This document shows positions 1-9,569 of a stretch of 35,505 nt of DNA, piece by piece. This DNA comes from Modestobacter lapidis (GTDB taxonomy: Bacteria; Actinomycetota; Actinomycetes; Mycobacteriales; Geodermatophilaceae), in contig JABAKE010000030.1 of the NCBI GenBank assembly GCA_019779905.1, positions 1-35,505 on the forward strand, read 5' to 3'. The first letter of the stretch is position 1. The number at the start of each line of letters is the position of its first letter. A program made the translations under genes and the position numbers. A model generated the notes under the pieces. That model was not told where the DNA came from, searched no databases, and saw nothing but the letters and a program-made list of their open reading frames with translations.

Positions 1-1
1 C

Positions 2-133
2 CCAGCTCAGGAGCACCTTTCCTACATCTCCCACCAGGTGATCAAGACCCGGCGTGAAAGCCCCGGGCTAGGCACGACGGACCCATGCGGGGCCAATGCA
101 CTGATGGCGCGCTGTGCGGACCGTCGGGAATGA
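2..133 (+). CDS. possible 3' end of an unidentified gene (partial)
   Basis: A reading frame open from the left edge ends at TGA 131-133. Its first 18 or so codons have the C/G-rich third positions typical of this genome (for example TAC ATC TCC CAC CAG GTG ATC AAG), and later codons do not. I do not recognise the 43 residues. It could be the tail of a truncated gene or chance, because the frame is short and the bias fades. Confidence 0.22.
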   Translation, partial: PAQEHLSYISHQVIKTRRESPGLGTTDPCGANALMARCADRRE

Positions 134-585
134 GTCAACCGTTGCCCTCTCATGCCTCCGGGCTATCAGTTCGTCATTTTTTTGCATTGGCGGTTAACGA
201 CTCGTCGTCTACGGTCGGCGAGACGTTGATCACGAGATCCAGGTCACAGCCCGCGGTGCCCGGTCGCGCCACCAGACGAGGAGAAGGATGCCGGCACAGA
301 TGCGGTGCGGTGAACACGGCAAGAGAGCCGTGCCGGCCGCCGGCGCGATCCGCTCCTCCCGGTGATGATCCCGGCCAGGATGCGCGCCGGCAGGGACCGC
401 ATCCCAGTCCGCTGACATCGTCACCGAGCATCTTCTCGCCAGCCGGCCCGGGGACTCCACGGGCCATCAGCCTGTCTCGAAGAACCACCCAGCACGTGGC
501 CGTCCTGCCCAGCGCTCGCCGCGGTCGCCGGTACGCAGGGACATCGGCTCTCCGAACCCACCCGCACAGCCCAGAAGGAGCACCT
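134..585. other. 450-bp leader region upstream of the first ABC operon
   Basis: No convincing full-length gene is present. A long frame runs through here into the binding-protein gene, but its translation is low-complexity Arg/Pro/Ser without a start site or domain, so I treat it as non-coding. An A/T-richer patch at about 170-200, including a run of seven T, is the only such patch in the interval and the likeliest promoter area for the operon starting at 586. A small ORF candidate lies at 288-365. Confidence 0.5.
288..365 (+). CDS. candidate 25-aa leader ORF
   Basis: ATG 288 follows a strong purine-rich Shine-Dalgarno run (GAGGAG at 278-283), and the frame closes at TGA 363-365 after 25 codons, about 220 bp before the binding-protein start. 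The peptide is basic, with one Cys, and resembles nothing I know. Only the ribosome-binding site supports it. It could be a regulatory leader peptide or a chance ORF. Confidence 0.2.
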   Translation: MPAQMRCGEHGKRAVPAAGAIRSSR

Positions 586-1587
586 GTGACATCAACGTTC
601 AGATCCGGAACCTGCCTGACCGCCCTTGCCGTCGTGACCGTGGCGACGACCGCTGCGTGTGGGGGCTCGGACGGCGGTGACGCCTCGGGCGGCGGCGCCG
701 ACGAGATGACCGAGATGACCCTCGGTTACGTGCCCTACACCGGAGACGCGCCGCTGTTCCTGGGCATCGAGCAGGGTATCTACGAAGAGCACGGGATCGA
801 CCTGACCACCACCCCGGCCCAGGCTCCGGCCGCGGTGATCGCGAGCCTCGTGAACGGTGAGCAGCAGATCGGCTTCACCACCACCATCACGCTGATCGCG
901 GCCGTCGCGAACGGCACCGATGTGCGATGCGTGACCCCCGTCGACGGCCGCTCGGACCCGTCGCCGGACGTGGACTACACCGGCCTCATGGTCACCGCCG
1001 ACAGCCCGATCCAGTCCGCCGCGGACCTGGAGGGCAAGAAGGTCGGCGTCGTCGGCCTGGGCTCGCTGAACCACCTGTTCGTGATGGAGGAGATGTCCGA
1101 CGCCGGGGCCGACCCGGGTGCGGCGGAGTTCGTCCAGATCCCCTTCCCGCAGCTGCAAGCGGCACTCGAGCAGGGACGCGTCGACGCGGTCGTGGCGACC
1201 GCACCGTTCTCCGCGCAGATCCTCGCCGCGGGCAACCGGGGGGTCGCCTGGCAGGAGAGGACCTTCATCCCCGAGGGGCAGGGAACCTGTTTCGCGGCCA
1301 GTGGGGAGTACATCGAGGAGAGCCCCGAAGAGGTCCAGAAGTTCATCGACGCGCACAGCGCGGCCCTCGAGTACGCCGCCGACCACGTCGACGAGGCGCT
1401 GGCACAGCTGCCGAAGTTCCTCGACATGACCCCGGAGCAGGCCGCGAAGGCCGAAACCGGCTCGATCTACACCCCGGAGCTGAACATCGAGAGCATCCAG
1501 ATGATCCAGGAGCACATGGTCAAGCACGGCTTCCTGGACGAGACGCTCCCGATGGAGTCGATCGTCTACACGCCCGCCGACTCCTGA
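586..1587 (+). CDS. ABC importer substrate-binding lipoprotein, NMT1/SsuA/TauA type
   Basis: This is the extracytoplasmic solute-binding component of a nitrate/sulfonate/taurine/thiamine-precursor-type importer. GTG 586 is chosen because AGAAGGAG sits just upstream (574-581) and the protein then opens with a lipoprotein signal: Arg near the start, a hydrophobic stretch at about 11-21, and a T-A-A-C lipobox with Cys25 followed by a Gly/Asp-rich linker. The mature part has NMT1-family features, including a run near residue 49 reading GYVPYTGDAPLFLG and later segments ADLEGKKVGV and LEQGRVDAVV. At 333 aa the length is normal. Two permease genes and an ATPase gene follow directly. The ligand cannot be read from sequence; the neighbouring FMNH2-dependent monooxygenase suggests a heterocyclic, sulfonated or aromatic substrate (inference). 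Confidence 0.9.
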   Translation: MTSTFRSGTCLTALAVVTVATTAACGGSDGGDASGGGADEMTEMTLGYVPYTGDAPLFLGIEQGIYEEHGIDLTTTPAQAPAAVIASLVNGEQQIGFTTTITLIAAVANGTDVRCVTPVDGRSDPSPDVDYTGLMVTADSPIQSAADLEGKKVGVVGLGSLNHLFVMEEMSDAGADPGAAEFVQIPFPQLQAALEQGRVDAVVATAPFSAQILAAGNRGVAWQERTFIPEGQGTCFAASGEYIEESPEEVQKFIDAHSAALEYAADHVDEALAQLPKFLDMTPEQAAKAETGSIYTPELNIESIQMIQEHMVKHGFLDETLPMESIVYTPADS

Positions 1588-1629
1588 ACCCGGTGACGGC
1601 AAGCCACATCTGACAGGAGGAGCGCGGCC

Positions 1630-2478
1630 GTGGCGACAGATGCAACAGCTCGACCCTCGGCGCTGGCCGGGGGCGTCCCGAACCGTGTCCGCGGCGGTAT
1701 CCGAGGCGGTATCGGGATCGGCGTGAAGATCGCCGGCGTGGTCGCGCTCCTCCTGGTGTGGTACGTCCTCAGCGCCATCGGGATGCTCGACGCGAATTCG
1801 GTCCCTGGTCCCGGCGCCACCTTCAGGGCCCTGGCGGAGGAATCCGGCCGCCAGCAGTTCTGGTCGGCCGTCGGGCAGACCGTGCTGGGCTGGGGGCTCG
1901 GCCTGACGCTCGGCGCCACGGTGGGCCTGCTGCTCGGGACGTTCCTGGCGCTCAACCGCTTCGCCGAACGCAGCTCCGCTGTGGTGGTGGAGTTCTTCAA
2001 GACCGTTCCGGTCATCGCGGTGCTCCCGCTGGCCATCCTTGTGATGGGCACCACCCTGACGATGAAGGTCGTCCTGGTCGGCTTCGGGGTCGCCTGGCCG
2101 CTGCTGGTCCAGACCTCGTACGGCGTGAAGTCGATGGACCCGGTCATCCGGGACACCGCCACCGTGCTGGGAGTCGGACGGGTGCGCCGGTTCTTCGGCG
2201 TGGTGATGCCCTCGGCGTCACCGTTCATCGCCACCGGGCTGCGAGTCGCGGCGTCGGGGGCGCTGACCATCACCATCGTCACCGAGCTCATCGCCGGCGG
2301 CCGGGGACTCGGCGTGGAGATCACGACTGCCGCGATCTCCGGTGTCCAGGCCCTCCCGGCGATGTACGCGCGGATCATCGCCGCCGGACTGCTCGGGGTC
2401 ACGGTCGCCCTGCTGTTCACCGTCGCCGAACGCCGACTGCTGCGCTGGCACGACGCCTACCGACCGGAGCACTCCTGA
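1630..2478 (+). CDS. ABC importer permease 1, SsuC/TauC type
   Basis: Integral-membrane subunit of the importer, 282 aa. GTG 1630 is preceded by AGGAGG (1615-1620) at 9-nt spacing. About six hydrophobic segments are visible (roughly residues 31-50, 85-107, 118-140, 145-165, 208-225 and 247-266). The cytoplasmic EAA-type coupling loop lies at about 175-200 (DTATVLGVGR followed by a VMPSASP segment), as in the BPD_transp_1 family. Its stop overlaps the start of the second permease (TGATG), so the two are translationally coupled. Having two distinct permeases suggests a heterodimeric channel, whereas SsuC/TauC systems usually use one permease as a homodimer. Confidence 0.92.
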   Translation: MATDATARPSALAGGVPNRVRGGIRGGIGIGVKIAGVVALLLVWYVLSAIGMLDANSVPGPGATFRALAEESGRQQFWSAVGQTVLGWGLGLTLGATVGLLLGTFLALNRFAERSSAVVVEFFKTVPVIAVLPLAILVMGTTLTMKVVLVGFGVAWPLLVQTSYGVKSMDPVIRDTATVLGVGRVRRFFGVVMPSASPFIATGLRVAASGALTITIVTELIAGGRGLGVEITTAAISGVQALPAMYARIIAAGLLGVTVALLFTVAERRLLRWHDAYRPEHS

Positions 2479-3259
2479 TGCACAAAGCCCTGCCGGGGCT
2501 GCGGTCCCTGCTGGTCCACCTGTGGCTCCCGGTCGCACTGATCGCCCTGTGGTGGGTGGCCTCGGCGTCCTCGACATCGCCCTTCTTCCCCCCGCTGTCG
2601 GAGATCGTCGGTCGGTTGCAGGAACTGTGGTTCTTCGAGCACACCCGTAGCGACCTGCTCCCCAGCCTGCGCAACCTGGCCCTCGGATACGCCGCCGCGG
2701 CCGTCATCGGCATCAGCGCCGGCGCCCTGCTGTGGCGGGTGCGCCCGATCGCCACCGCCGCACACCCGGTCATCTACTTCCTGTACGTCCTGCCGGCGCC
2801 CGCGCTGCTGCCCGCGGTCATCCTGATCTTCGGCATCGGGGTGGAGATGAAGGTGTGGATCATCTTCTTCACCTGCGTGTGGCCGGTGCTGCTCAACACC
2901 CTCGACGGGATGCGCGGGACCGACAAGGTCAAGCTCGACGTCGCCAGCGCGCTGCGCTTGAACACCTGGGACACGATGCGCCGCGTCGTGCTCCCGGCGG
3001 CCTCACCACAGATCTTCGCCGGCCTCCGGACCGCCCTGGCCTTCGGGATCATCCTGATGGTCGTCTCGGAGATGGCGGCGGCCACGCAGGGCATCGGCTA
3101 CTTCATCCTCTACGCCCAGCAGACCTTCGAGACCCTCGACATGTGGACCGGCATCCTCGTCCTCGGCATCGCCGGCAGCATCCTCAACTTTCTGTTCCTC
3201 CGAATCGAGAGGCGACTCCTCCGGTGGCACTACCAGGCACGTCAAGCCCTTCAGGTCCC

Positions 3260-3263
<4 letters not shown>
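2478..3263 (+). CDS. ABC importer permease 2, SsuC/TauC type
   Basis: Second inner-membrane subunit, 261 aa, starting at ATG 2478 that overlaps the TGA of permease 1. The fold matches permease 1: a first TM at about 14-30, a core from about 65 to 140, an EAA loop at about 155-182 (VASALRLNTW then LPAASPQIFAGLR), and last TMs at about 188-205 and 225-242. Both permeases end in the same short pattern (an RRLLRWH motif near the C terminus), so they are likely diverged paralogs. The stop overlaps the ATPase start (ATGA, 3260-3263). Confidence 0.92.
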
Positions 3264-4096
<833 letters not shown>

Positions 4097-4133
4097 ACGC
4101 CGATTCGGTCGGACGACGAGAGGGGGCCTGAGC

Positions 4134-5156
4134 ATGGAACTGCGACACCTGCGCTACTTCCTGGCCGTCGCCGAGGAGCTGCACTTCGGCCGAGCCGCCC
4201 TCCGACTGCACATCGTTCAACCAGCGCTCAGCAAGCAGATCGCCTCCCTGGAGCAGGAGCTCGGCGTGCGGCTGTTCGAGCGCACCAAGCGCCACGTCCA
4301 GCTGACCGAAGCGGGCACCGTGCTGCTCGAGGACGCCCGTCACATCCTCACGCAGGCAGAGGGCGCGGTACAGCGGGCGCATCTGGCCAGCCGTGGCGAG
4401 ATCGGCTCCCTGAGCGTCGGTTTCATCGCTCCGGCGCTCTACGAGTTGCTGCCCCGCCTGTTGCGCCGGTACCGCGCCCGTTACCCGCAGGTGCGCCTGC
4501 TGCTGAAGGAGCTGCACAACGTCGAAGCTGTCGACGGGGTGTTGGGCAGGCAGCTGGACCTGGCATTCGTACGCCTGCCGCTCCCCGCGCACCCGGAACT
4601 GAACTGCGCGACGGTGCACGAGGAGCCCGTCATGCTGGCCATCCCCGACAACCACCCGTTGGCGGGGTCGGACCAGGTGGCGCTCACCGAGCTCGCCGAC
4701 GAGCCGATCATCATGATCCCGCGGTCGCAGGAGCCGATCCTGTTCGACTACTACACCTCGATGTGCGCCGAGGCGGGGTTCAGCCCAACGGTCGTGCACG
4801 AGGTGAACCGCACCCCGGTGGCGGTCGGGCTGGTGGCCGGCGGTCTCGGCCTGGCCTTCGTCCCCTCCTCCGCCCGGCTCGTGGCCCATCCCGGCGTGGC
4901 GTACGTGCCACTCGTCGAACCGGGGCCCCGGCTCATCATCGGGATGGTGTGGCGTAGCGGGCCGACACCTCCCCTGTTGCGGTCCTTCCTGTCGCTCAGT
5001 CCGTGGTCACGCATCCAGCCCGACGACACCGGCGCTTTGCCGCGAGCGCCCGCGGAGGCCGGTGCCGGACCGCCTCCGGAGGCCGGCTCCACCGGGCAGG
5101 ACGTCGACCACACGGATCGACCACCGATCGGAGCGGGAGTTCCGCTCCCCGGGTGA
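4134..5156 (+). CDS. LysR-family transcriptional regulator 1
   Basis: DNA-binding regulator, 340 aa, 37 bp after the transporter ATPase and in the same direction. ATG 4134 has a purine-rich site (GAGGGGG) about 10 nt upstream. The N terminus is a classic LysR winged HTH (residues 1-60, with LHIVQPALSKQI and LFERTKRHVQLTEAG), followed by an inducer-binding domain to about residue 295. A tail of about 40 residues rich in Pro/Gly/Ala follows and is absent from the other LysR protein here (14333-15250), which otherwise matches it closely, including the GFSPTVVHEVN-type effector-pocket segment. The close match suggests related effectors. It lies inside the transport/monooxygenase cluster, so it probably regulates that cluster. 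Confidence 0.93.
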   Translation: MELRHLRYFLAVAEELHFGRAALRLHIVQPALSKQIASLEQELGVRLFERTKRHVQLTEAGTVLLEDARHILTQAEGAVQRAHLASRGEIGSLSVGFIAPALYELLPRLLRRYRARYPQVRLLLKELHNVEAVDGVLGRQLDLAFVRLPLPAHPELNCATVHEEPVMLAIPDNHPLAGSDQVALTELADEPIIMIPRSQEPILFDYYTSMCAEAGFSPTVVHEVNRTPVAVGLVAGGLGLAFVPSSARLVAHPGVAYVPLVEPGPRLIIGMVWRSGPTPPLLRSFLSLSPWSRIQPDDTGALPRAPAEAGAGPPPEAGSTGQDVDHTDRPPIGAGVPLPG

Positions 5157-5178
5157 TCTCTGCCGTCACCCGGACCAC

Positions 5179-5198
5179 CACCGCGCGTTCGCGCGGTG
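5179..5198. promoter_or_regulatory. 20-bp GC-rich inverted repeat in the LysR-monooxygenase gap
   Basis: Arms CACCGCGCG (5179-5187) and CGCGCGGTG (5190-5198) flank a TT centre. It lies 22 bp after the LysR stop and about 70 bp before the luciferase-like gene. It could be an operator or a weak hairpin; there is no T-run to make it an obvious terminator. Confidence 0.35.
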
Positions 5199-5270
5199 CT
5201 CAGATGACCTGGCCCGGGCCGACCTCTGGCCCGAGCAGGGTGTCGAACACAACTAAGGAGTTTGGGTGCC

Positions 5271-6470
5271 ATGAAGGTGTTCGTCTTCGACCTCGTTCCC
5301 TACGACGAGGACCTCCAGGGCCTCCTGGTGGACAAGGAGCTGCCCTACCCACTTCCCCGGCGGCACTTCCGTCCGGAGGTCGCCGCGCGAACGTACGCCG
5401 AGCACCTGGACGCGTGGGAACTGCTGGACGAGCTGGGCTACGACGGGGTGGCCTTCAACGAGCACCACACCTCCCCCTACGGCCTGATGAACTCGCCGAA
5501 CCTGCTCGCGGCAGCGGCAACGCAGCGCACCAAGCGACTCAAGCTCCTCATCTACGGCAACCTGCTGCCGCTGCACGAGCCGCTGCGTCTGGCCGAGGAG
5601 CTGGCGATGCTGGACTGCATGTCCGAAGGGAGGCTCATCTCCGGCTTCGCCCGCGGTATCCCGCGCGAGTACCAGGTGCACAACGTGCCACTGCCCGATT
5701 CACGCGCTCGTTTCGAGGAGGCCCACGAAATCCTCCTCGGCGCCTGGCAGGAGGAGGTCTTCTCCTACGAGGGCCAGTTCTGGCAGTACAAGGACGTGGC
5801 GATGTGGCCCCGGCCGTTCCAGCAGCCCCACCCGCCGATCTGGATGCCGGTGACCGGGAGCAAGGAGTCGATCGAGTTCGCGGCCCGGCACAACATCCCG
5901 ATCACCCCGGGGGCGACGTCGCGTGGTCTCCGCGAGGACGTGATCAACTACTACGGGAAGTGCCTGGCCGAACACGGCCACCAGCTCACGCCCGATCACC
6001 TGTCGGTGCCGGCCAATGCATTCATCGCCGACAGCAAGGCGGAGGCGATCGAGCAGACCGGGCCCTACTACCTGTACTTCAACCACGTGCTGTTCAGCCA
6101 CGGCAACATCACCGAGACGAACAAGCAGCGGGCCAAGGGCTATGTCACGGCCGCGTCGGACGACTACATCCGTCCGGAGAACATGCAGGCAGCGGCGCGG
6201 TCACGGTCGGACTTCCGTGACCTGACGATGGAGGACGTGAAGCGTCAGGCCGAGAACATGCCCTGGGGTGACGCGGAGGAGGTCACCGAGCGGCTCATCG
6301 AGACCGCCGAGCACGCGGGCGCCGGCACGCTCATCGTGAGCCTCAACCGAGGCAACATGCCGCACGACATGTACATGGACCAGATCCAGCGCTTCGCGGA
6401 CGAGGTGCTCCCCCGTCTCCACGCGCACGAGGTGACCGGTGCCCGTGCCGGCGCGGTGGCCACCGCCTGA
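5271..6470 (+). CDS. luciferase-like (LLM) FMNH2-dependent monooxygenase
   Basis: Oxygenase component of a two-component flavin monooxygenase, 399 aa, cytoplasmic. ATG 5271 is preferred over an in-frame TTG at 5262 because AAGGAG (5255-5260) is 10 nt from the ATG but only 1 nt from the TTG. The bacterial-luciferase TIM-barrel pattern is clear: GYDGVAFNEHHTSPYG at about residues 58-73, then LLIYGNLLPLHEPLRLAEE and LISGFARGIPREY, then PHPPIWMPVTGS in the second half. The flavin reductase encoded next, after a hairpin, should supply FMNH2. Known relatives oxidise sulfonates, N-heterocycles, ketones or chelators, and the substrate cannot be decided here. The 114-bp gap before the gene holds an inverted repeat. 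Confidence 0.9.
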   Translation: MKVFVFDLVPYDEDLQGLLVDKELPYPLPRRHFRPEVAARTYAEHLDAWELLDELGYDGVAFNEHHTSPYGLMNSPNLLAAAATQRTKRLKLLIYGNLLPLHEPLRLAEELAMLDCMSEGRLISGFARGIPREYQVHNVPLPDSRARFEEAHEILLGAWQEEVFSYEGQFWQYKDVAMWPRPFQQPHPPIWMPVTGSKESIEFAARHNIPITPGATSRGLREDVINYYGKCLAEHGHQLTPDHLSVPANAFIADSKAEAIEQTGPYYLYFNHVLFSHGNITETNKQRAKGYVTAASDDYIRPENMQAAARSRSDFRDLTMEDVKRQAENMPWGDAEEVTERLIETAEHAGAGTLIVSLNRGNMPHDMYMDQIQRFADEVLPRLHAHEVTGARAGAVATA

Positions 6471-6499
6471 GCTCTGGCCGGGCCGCTTTCCGGACCGGA

Positions 6500-6545
6500 A
6501 CAGCCGTCGCCCACCGTGCTCACGGGCTCGGTGGGCGACGACTGT
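6500..6545 (+). terminator. terminator-like hairpin after the LLM monooxygenase
   Basis: The left arm 6505-6516 (CGTCGCCCACCG) pairs perfectly with 6529-6540 around a 12-nt loop. After one mismatch the stem continues for 4 bp (6500-6503 with 6542-6545). It starts 29 bp past the monooxygenase stop. There is no strong T-tract, so termination may be partial, separating expression of the monooxygenase from the reductase/RibBA genes. Confidence 0.55.
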
Positions 6546-6730
6546 CGGGCGGCCTGTCTCCACCTCGGGAGCCGCGACCGATGCCTCGGAGGAATCACTG
6601 CGCACAACTGTGTATTGGCGGAACACGCAACCGGCCCGTTAGACACAGGGTGTGGGGCGTCACTCCAGGAGCCCTACCACCACGGCGCCGGCGCGTCCGG
6701 TGTCCGGACTACAGCATCGAAGGAGCGAGC
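6546..6730 (+). promoter_or_regulatory. gap likely containing a promoter for the flavin reductase-RibBA-hydrolase genes
   Basis: Some 185 bp follow the hairpin without a gene. TTGGCG at about 6617 and TTAGAC some 18 bp further are weak -35/-10 candidates. I see no sequence resembling an FMN (RFN) riboswitch, although a riboflavin gene lies downstream. GGAGCGAGC sits directly before the reductase start at 6731. Confidence 0.3.
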
Positions 6731-7321
6731 ATGGCGCCCCGAACACTCACCAGCATCCAGCCGACCGGTGTCGGCAATCTGGTGGGCGGCGTGTCCCCCG
6801 CCCCGATGGACGCCGGTGCGCTGCGCGCGGCCTGCGCCCAGTTCGCCACCGGGGTCGTGGTGGTGACGGCGTCGGCCGATGGGCAGGACTTCGGGGGGAC
6901 GGTCAACTCCTTCACCTCGCTGAGTCTCGAGCCGCCGCAGGTCATCGTTTGCCTGGCGCGGACCTCGAACACCTGGTCGGCCATCGAGCGGTCGCAGACC
7001 TTCGCGGTCAACGTGCTGGCCGCCGACCAACTCGGCACGGCCCAGCTGTTCGCCTCCAAGGAAGTGGGCAAGCTGTCCCAGGTCGACAGCGAGCCCGGGG
7101 TCGTCGGGGCACCGTTGCTCACCGGCGCCCTGTCCCACCTGGAGTGCACCGTGGCCGACGTGATCGCCAGCGGCACCCACCTGCTCGTGATCGGGCGGGT
7201 CGTGCGGGTGGCTCACGACGCCGCGAAGGACCCAGCCCTGTTCTTCCGGAGCCAGATGTTCGACGGGTTCTCCGCCGCCGCGCCGTCCGCCGACGGGTTG
7301 CCCATCAGGAGGGACCAGTGA
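6731..7321 (+). CDS. NAD(P)H:flavin reductase, HpaC/RutF-like
   Basis: Short-chain flavin reductase of the FMN-binding split-barrel family, 196 aa, that would reduce free FMN or FAD with NAD(P)H for a partner monooxygenase. ATG 6731 follows AAGGAG (6719-6724) at 6 nt. Core features are [15 protein letters not shown] (about 38-52), [18 protein letters not shown] with the Thr/Ser-Phe-flavin segment, and the [10 protein letters not shown] region, typical of HpaC, HsaB, DszD and RutF. Its TGA overlaps the GTG of RibBA (GTGA, 7318-7321). Likely partners are the LLM monooxygenase directly upstream and possibly the acyl-CoA-dehydrogenase-fold monooxygenase at 11750-12931. Confidence 0.92.
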   Translation: MAPRTLTSIQPTGVGNLVGGVSPAPMDAGALRAACAQFATGVVVVTASADGQDFGGTVNSFTSLSLEPPQVIVCLARTSNTWSAIERSQTFAVNVLAADQLGTAQLFASKEVGKLSQVDSEPGVVGAPLLTGALSHLECTVADVIASGTHLLVIGRVVRVAHDAAKDPALFFRSQMFDGFSAAAPSADGLPIRRDQ

Positions 7322-8670
7322 CCGCGACCCTGCGGCCGGGAACGGAGGCCCGCACCGCGGCTCCCGCCGCCATCGGCTTCGACCCGATCGAGCAGGCCCT
7401 GGCCGACCTGGCAGCCGGTCGGGCCGTGGTCGTGGTCGATGACGAGGCCCGGGAGAACGAGGGCGACCTGGTCTTCGCCGCCGAGCAGGCCACCCCGGAA
7501 CTGTTGGCGTTCATGGTCCGGCACACGTCCGGATTCGTCTGTGCCGCGCTCACCGGCGCGGAGGCGGACCGGCTCGACCTGCCACCGATGCATCACATCA
7601 ACCAGGACGCGCACGGCACGGCGTACACGGTCACCGTGGACGCCGCCGCCGGGGTGAGCACCGGTATCAGCGCGACCGACCGGGCGCACACCATTCGGTT
7701 GCTGGCGTCGGCAGCGACCACACCGCGGGACCTCAGCCGCCCGGGCCACGTCGTTCCGCTGCGCGCGAGGGACGGCGGGGTGCTGCAGCGGGCGGGCCAC
7801 ACCGAGGCCGCAGTGGACCTGGCGCGGCTGGCCGGGCTACGTCCGGCCGGAGCGCTGTGCGAGATAGTCAACGACGACGGCACCATGGCCCGCCTGCCCG
7901 ATCTGCGCGGCTTCTGCGCCCAGCACCGACTCACCCTGGTCAGCATCGCCGACCTGATCGCCTTCCGCCGGGCCCACGAGTGCCACGTCCGTGCGGTCGC
8001 CCAGGCCCGCATTCCCACCGCGCACGGCACCTTCCAGGCGATCGACTACGCCGACCTGCGGGAAGGTACCGAGCACGTGGCGCTGGTGATGGGTGATCTG
8101 GGTGACGGCCGCGACGTGCTCGTCCGGGTCCACTCCGAGTGCCTGACCGGCGACGTGTTCGGTTCGCTGCGCTGCGACTGCGGCTCCCAACTGGATGCCT
8201 CACTGGCGGCGGTCGCCGCGGAGGGCCGCGGGGTGGTGCTCTACCTGCGGGGCCAGGAAGGCCGCGGGATCGGCCTGGCCCACAAGCTGCAGGCGTACCA
8301 ACTCCAGGACCTGGGCGCCGACACGGTCGATGCCAACCTCGAGCTGGGCCTGCCTGCCGATAACCGCGACTACGGCGTCGGTGCTCAGGTCCTGGCCGAC
8401 CTTGGGGTCACGAGCATGCGACTGCTCACCAACAACCTGGACAAGCGGACCGCACTCGAGCACCACGGTCTGAGCGTGCTGGGGCGGTCGCCCCTGCTGG
8501 TCACGCCCAGCGCGGAGAACATCCGCTACCTGCGCACCAAGCGTGACCGGATGGGTCATGACCTCCCTGAGGTGGCGCGCTACGACGCCTCGCTGGTCGA
8601 GGACCTCGCCGAGCCGGCGGTGGTGGGCCTGGCTCCGCGCCTGGTCGTGCGTGGGAAGTGCGTGCCGTGA
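7318..8670 (+). CDS. ribBA: bifunctional RibBA: 3,4-dihydroxy-2-butanone-4-phosphate synthase / GTP cyclohydrolase II
   Basis: Catalyses two entry reactions of riboflavin synthesis: ribulose 5-phosphate to DHBP, and GTP to the pyrimidine intermediate. It is 450 aa, full length. GTG 7318 overlaps the reductase stop, with AGGAGG at 7307-7312. The DHBPS half (to about 215) keeps the acidic [11 protein letters not shown] motif (41-51), GHTEAAVDL (160-168) and [12 protein letters not shown]. The GCH II half keeps zinc ligands Cys275, Cys286 and Cys288 and [10 protein letters not shown] (311-320). Nothing suggests inactivation. It is embedded between a flavin reductase and a hydrolase rather than in a rib operon, so its likely role is to raise flavin supply for the monooxygenases here (inference). 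Confidence 0.96.
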   Translation: MTATLRPGTEARTAAPAAIGFDPIEQALADLAAGRAVVVVDDEARENEGDLVFAAEQATPELLAFMVRHTSGFVCAALTGAEADRLDLPPMHHINQDAHGTAYTVTVDAAAGVSTGISATDRAHTIRLLASAATTPRDLSRPGHVVPLRARDGGVLQRAGHTEAAVDLARLAGLRPAGALCEIVNDDGTMARLPDLRGFCAQHRLTLVSIADLIAFRRAHECHVRAVAQARIPTAHGTFQAIDYADLREGTEHVALVMGDLGDGRDVLVRVHSECLTGDVFGSLRCDCGSQLDASLAAVAAEGRGVVLYLRGQEGRGIGLAHKLQAYQLQDLGADTVDANLELGLPADNRDYGVGAQVLADLGVTSMRLLTNNLDKRTALEHHGLSVLGRSPLLVTPSAENIRYLRTKRDRMGHDLPEVARYDASLVEDLAEPAVVGLAPRLVVRGKCVP

Positions 8671-9539
8671 CGTCGCTGCCGAGGCAGGGACCGATCCTCG
8701 TCGAGATGCCTGCAGAGGACGGGTCGCCGCTGCACGGGGTCGTCCAGGAGCCACCGTCCGGTGCTGCCGAGGCTGCCGTCCTCCACGTCCACGGCAAGGG
8801 CGGCAACTTCTACAGCGGCCCCCCGAGGGTGCTGCCACCGTTGATCGCTCCCGACCGGTTCGTGCACCTCTCGCTCAACCTGCGCTGCCACGACCTGGCC
8901 TACAGCCGACTCGGTGACGCGGCGGGTATCGCGCCGGGACCGGGGGCCGCGTACGGCGGGATGTGGGAGCGACTCGATGAGGGGGCAGCCGACCTGGACG
9001 CCGGCGTGCGGTGGCTGCACGACCACACCGGGCTGCCGGTGGTCCTCGTGACCCACTCGGCAGGCGGCTACTTCCTCGGCGACTACTCGGTGCGACGACC
9101 GCCCGTCGCCGGCCGGGTGTTCCTGTCACCGCTGACGTCGGTGCGCTTTCCCTTGTCGGCCTGGTGGCCCGACGACGACCAGTTGCGGGACGTGGGCCGT
9201 CAGGCCGAGGAGATGGTGGCATCCGGAGACGGCCACTTGCTGATCCCGGTGCCGAGTTGGTACTACGCCATCTCGGCTGCCTCGCTCGTCGAACGACTGC
9301 ACGAGCGACCCGGCCGCTGGCTGGACGGTTGCAACGCCTCCGACGTCCCGGTACTGCTCGCCTTCGGCGGCGCGGAGACCCGGGCGGCTGAGTGGCGCAG
9401 CCTCTTCGCCCAACTGACCGCGCCGCAGAAGGTGATGCTGGAGCTGCCGGGGGCCGGGCACAGCTACGACGGCGCGCACCGACCACTGGCCGACGCCATC
9501 GCGGCGTTCGTCGGGGACGTCCTGCCGGGCTTTCAGTAG
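8667..9539 (+). CDS. alpha/beta-hydrolase of unknown specificity
   Basis: Predicted serine hydrolase of 290 aa. GTG 8667 overlaps the RibBA stop (GTGA); an in-frame GTG at 8658 is possible. The nucleophile elbow VTHSAGG (about 128-134) puts Ser131 in place, with Thr where the canonical first Gly of GxSxG would be. The catalytic His is probably His265 in GAGHSYDG, and HGKGGNFYS near 42-50 fits an oxyanion-hole loop. It is the last gene of the + strand operon, so it may act on the monooxygenase product, for example an ester, amide or ring-opened intermediate. I cannot assign a substrate. It converges with the FAH gene at 9570 with only 30 bp between, and I see no hairpin there. Confidence 0.8.
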   Translation: MTSLPRQGPILVEMPAEDGSPLHGVVQEPPSGAAEAAVLHVHGKGGNFYSGPPRVLPPLIAPDRFVHLSLNLRCHDLAYSRLGDAAGIAPGPGAAYGGMWERLDEGAADLDAGVRWLHDHTGLPVVLVTHSAGGYFLGDYSVRRPPVAGRVFLSPLTSVRFPLSAWWPDDDQLRDVGRQAEEMVASGDGHLLIPVPSWYYAISAASLVERLHERPGRWLDGCNASDVPVLLAFGGAETRAAEWRSLFAQLTAPQKVMLELPGAGHSYDGAHRPLADAIAAFVGDVLPGFQ

Positions 9540-9569
9540 GGCCGCACGAGGGGTCAGCGCCCGGTCTGT

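Noticed and set aside
85..585. Upstream in-frame extension of the first binding-protein gene
   Set aside because: It lacks a ribosome site, is low-complexity, and would bury the lipoprotein signal in the middle; GTG 586 has a clear Shine-Dalgarno and lipobox.
6546..6730. FMN riboswitch ahead of the reductase-RibBA genes
   Set aside because: I could not recognise the conserved RFN helices or junction sequences; a covariance-model search would settle it.
5271..9539. Riboflavin-degradation (rca-like) operon: LLM enzyme plus flavin reductase plus hydrolase
   Set aside because: A biosynthetic RibBA in the same coupled unit argues for making flavin rather than breaking it down; no riboflavin kinase or similar is present.
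9540..9569. Terminator between the convergent hydrolase and FAH genes
   Set aside because: The 30-bp gap contains no stem worth naming.
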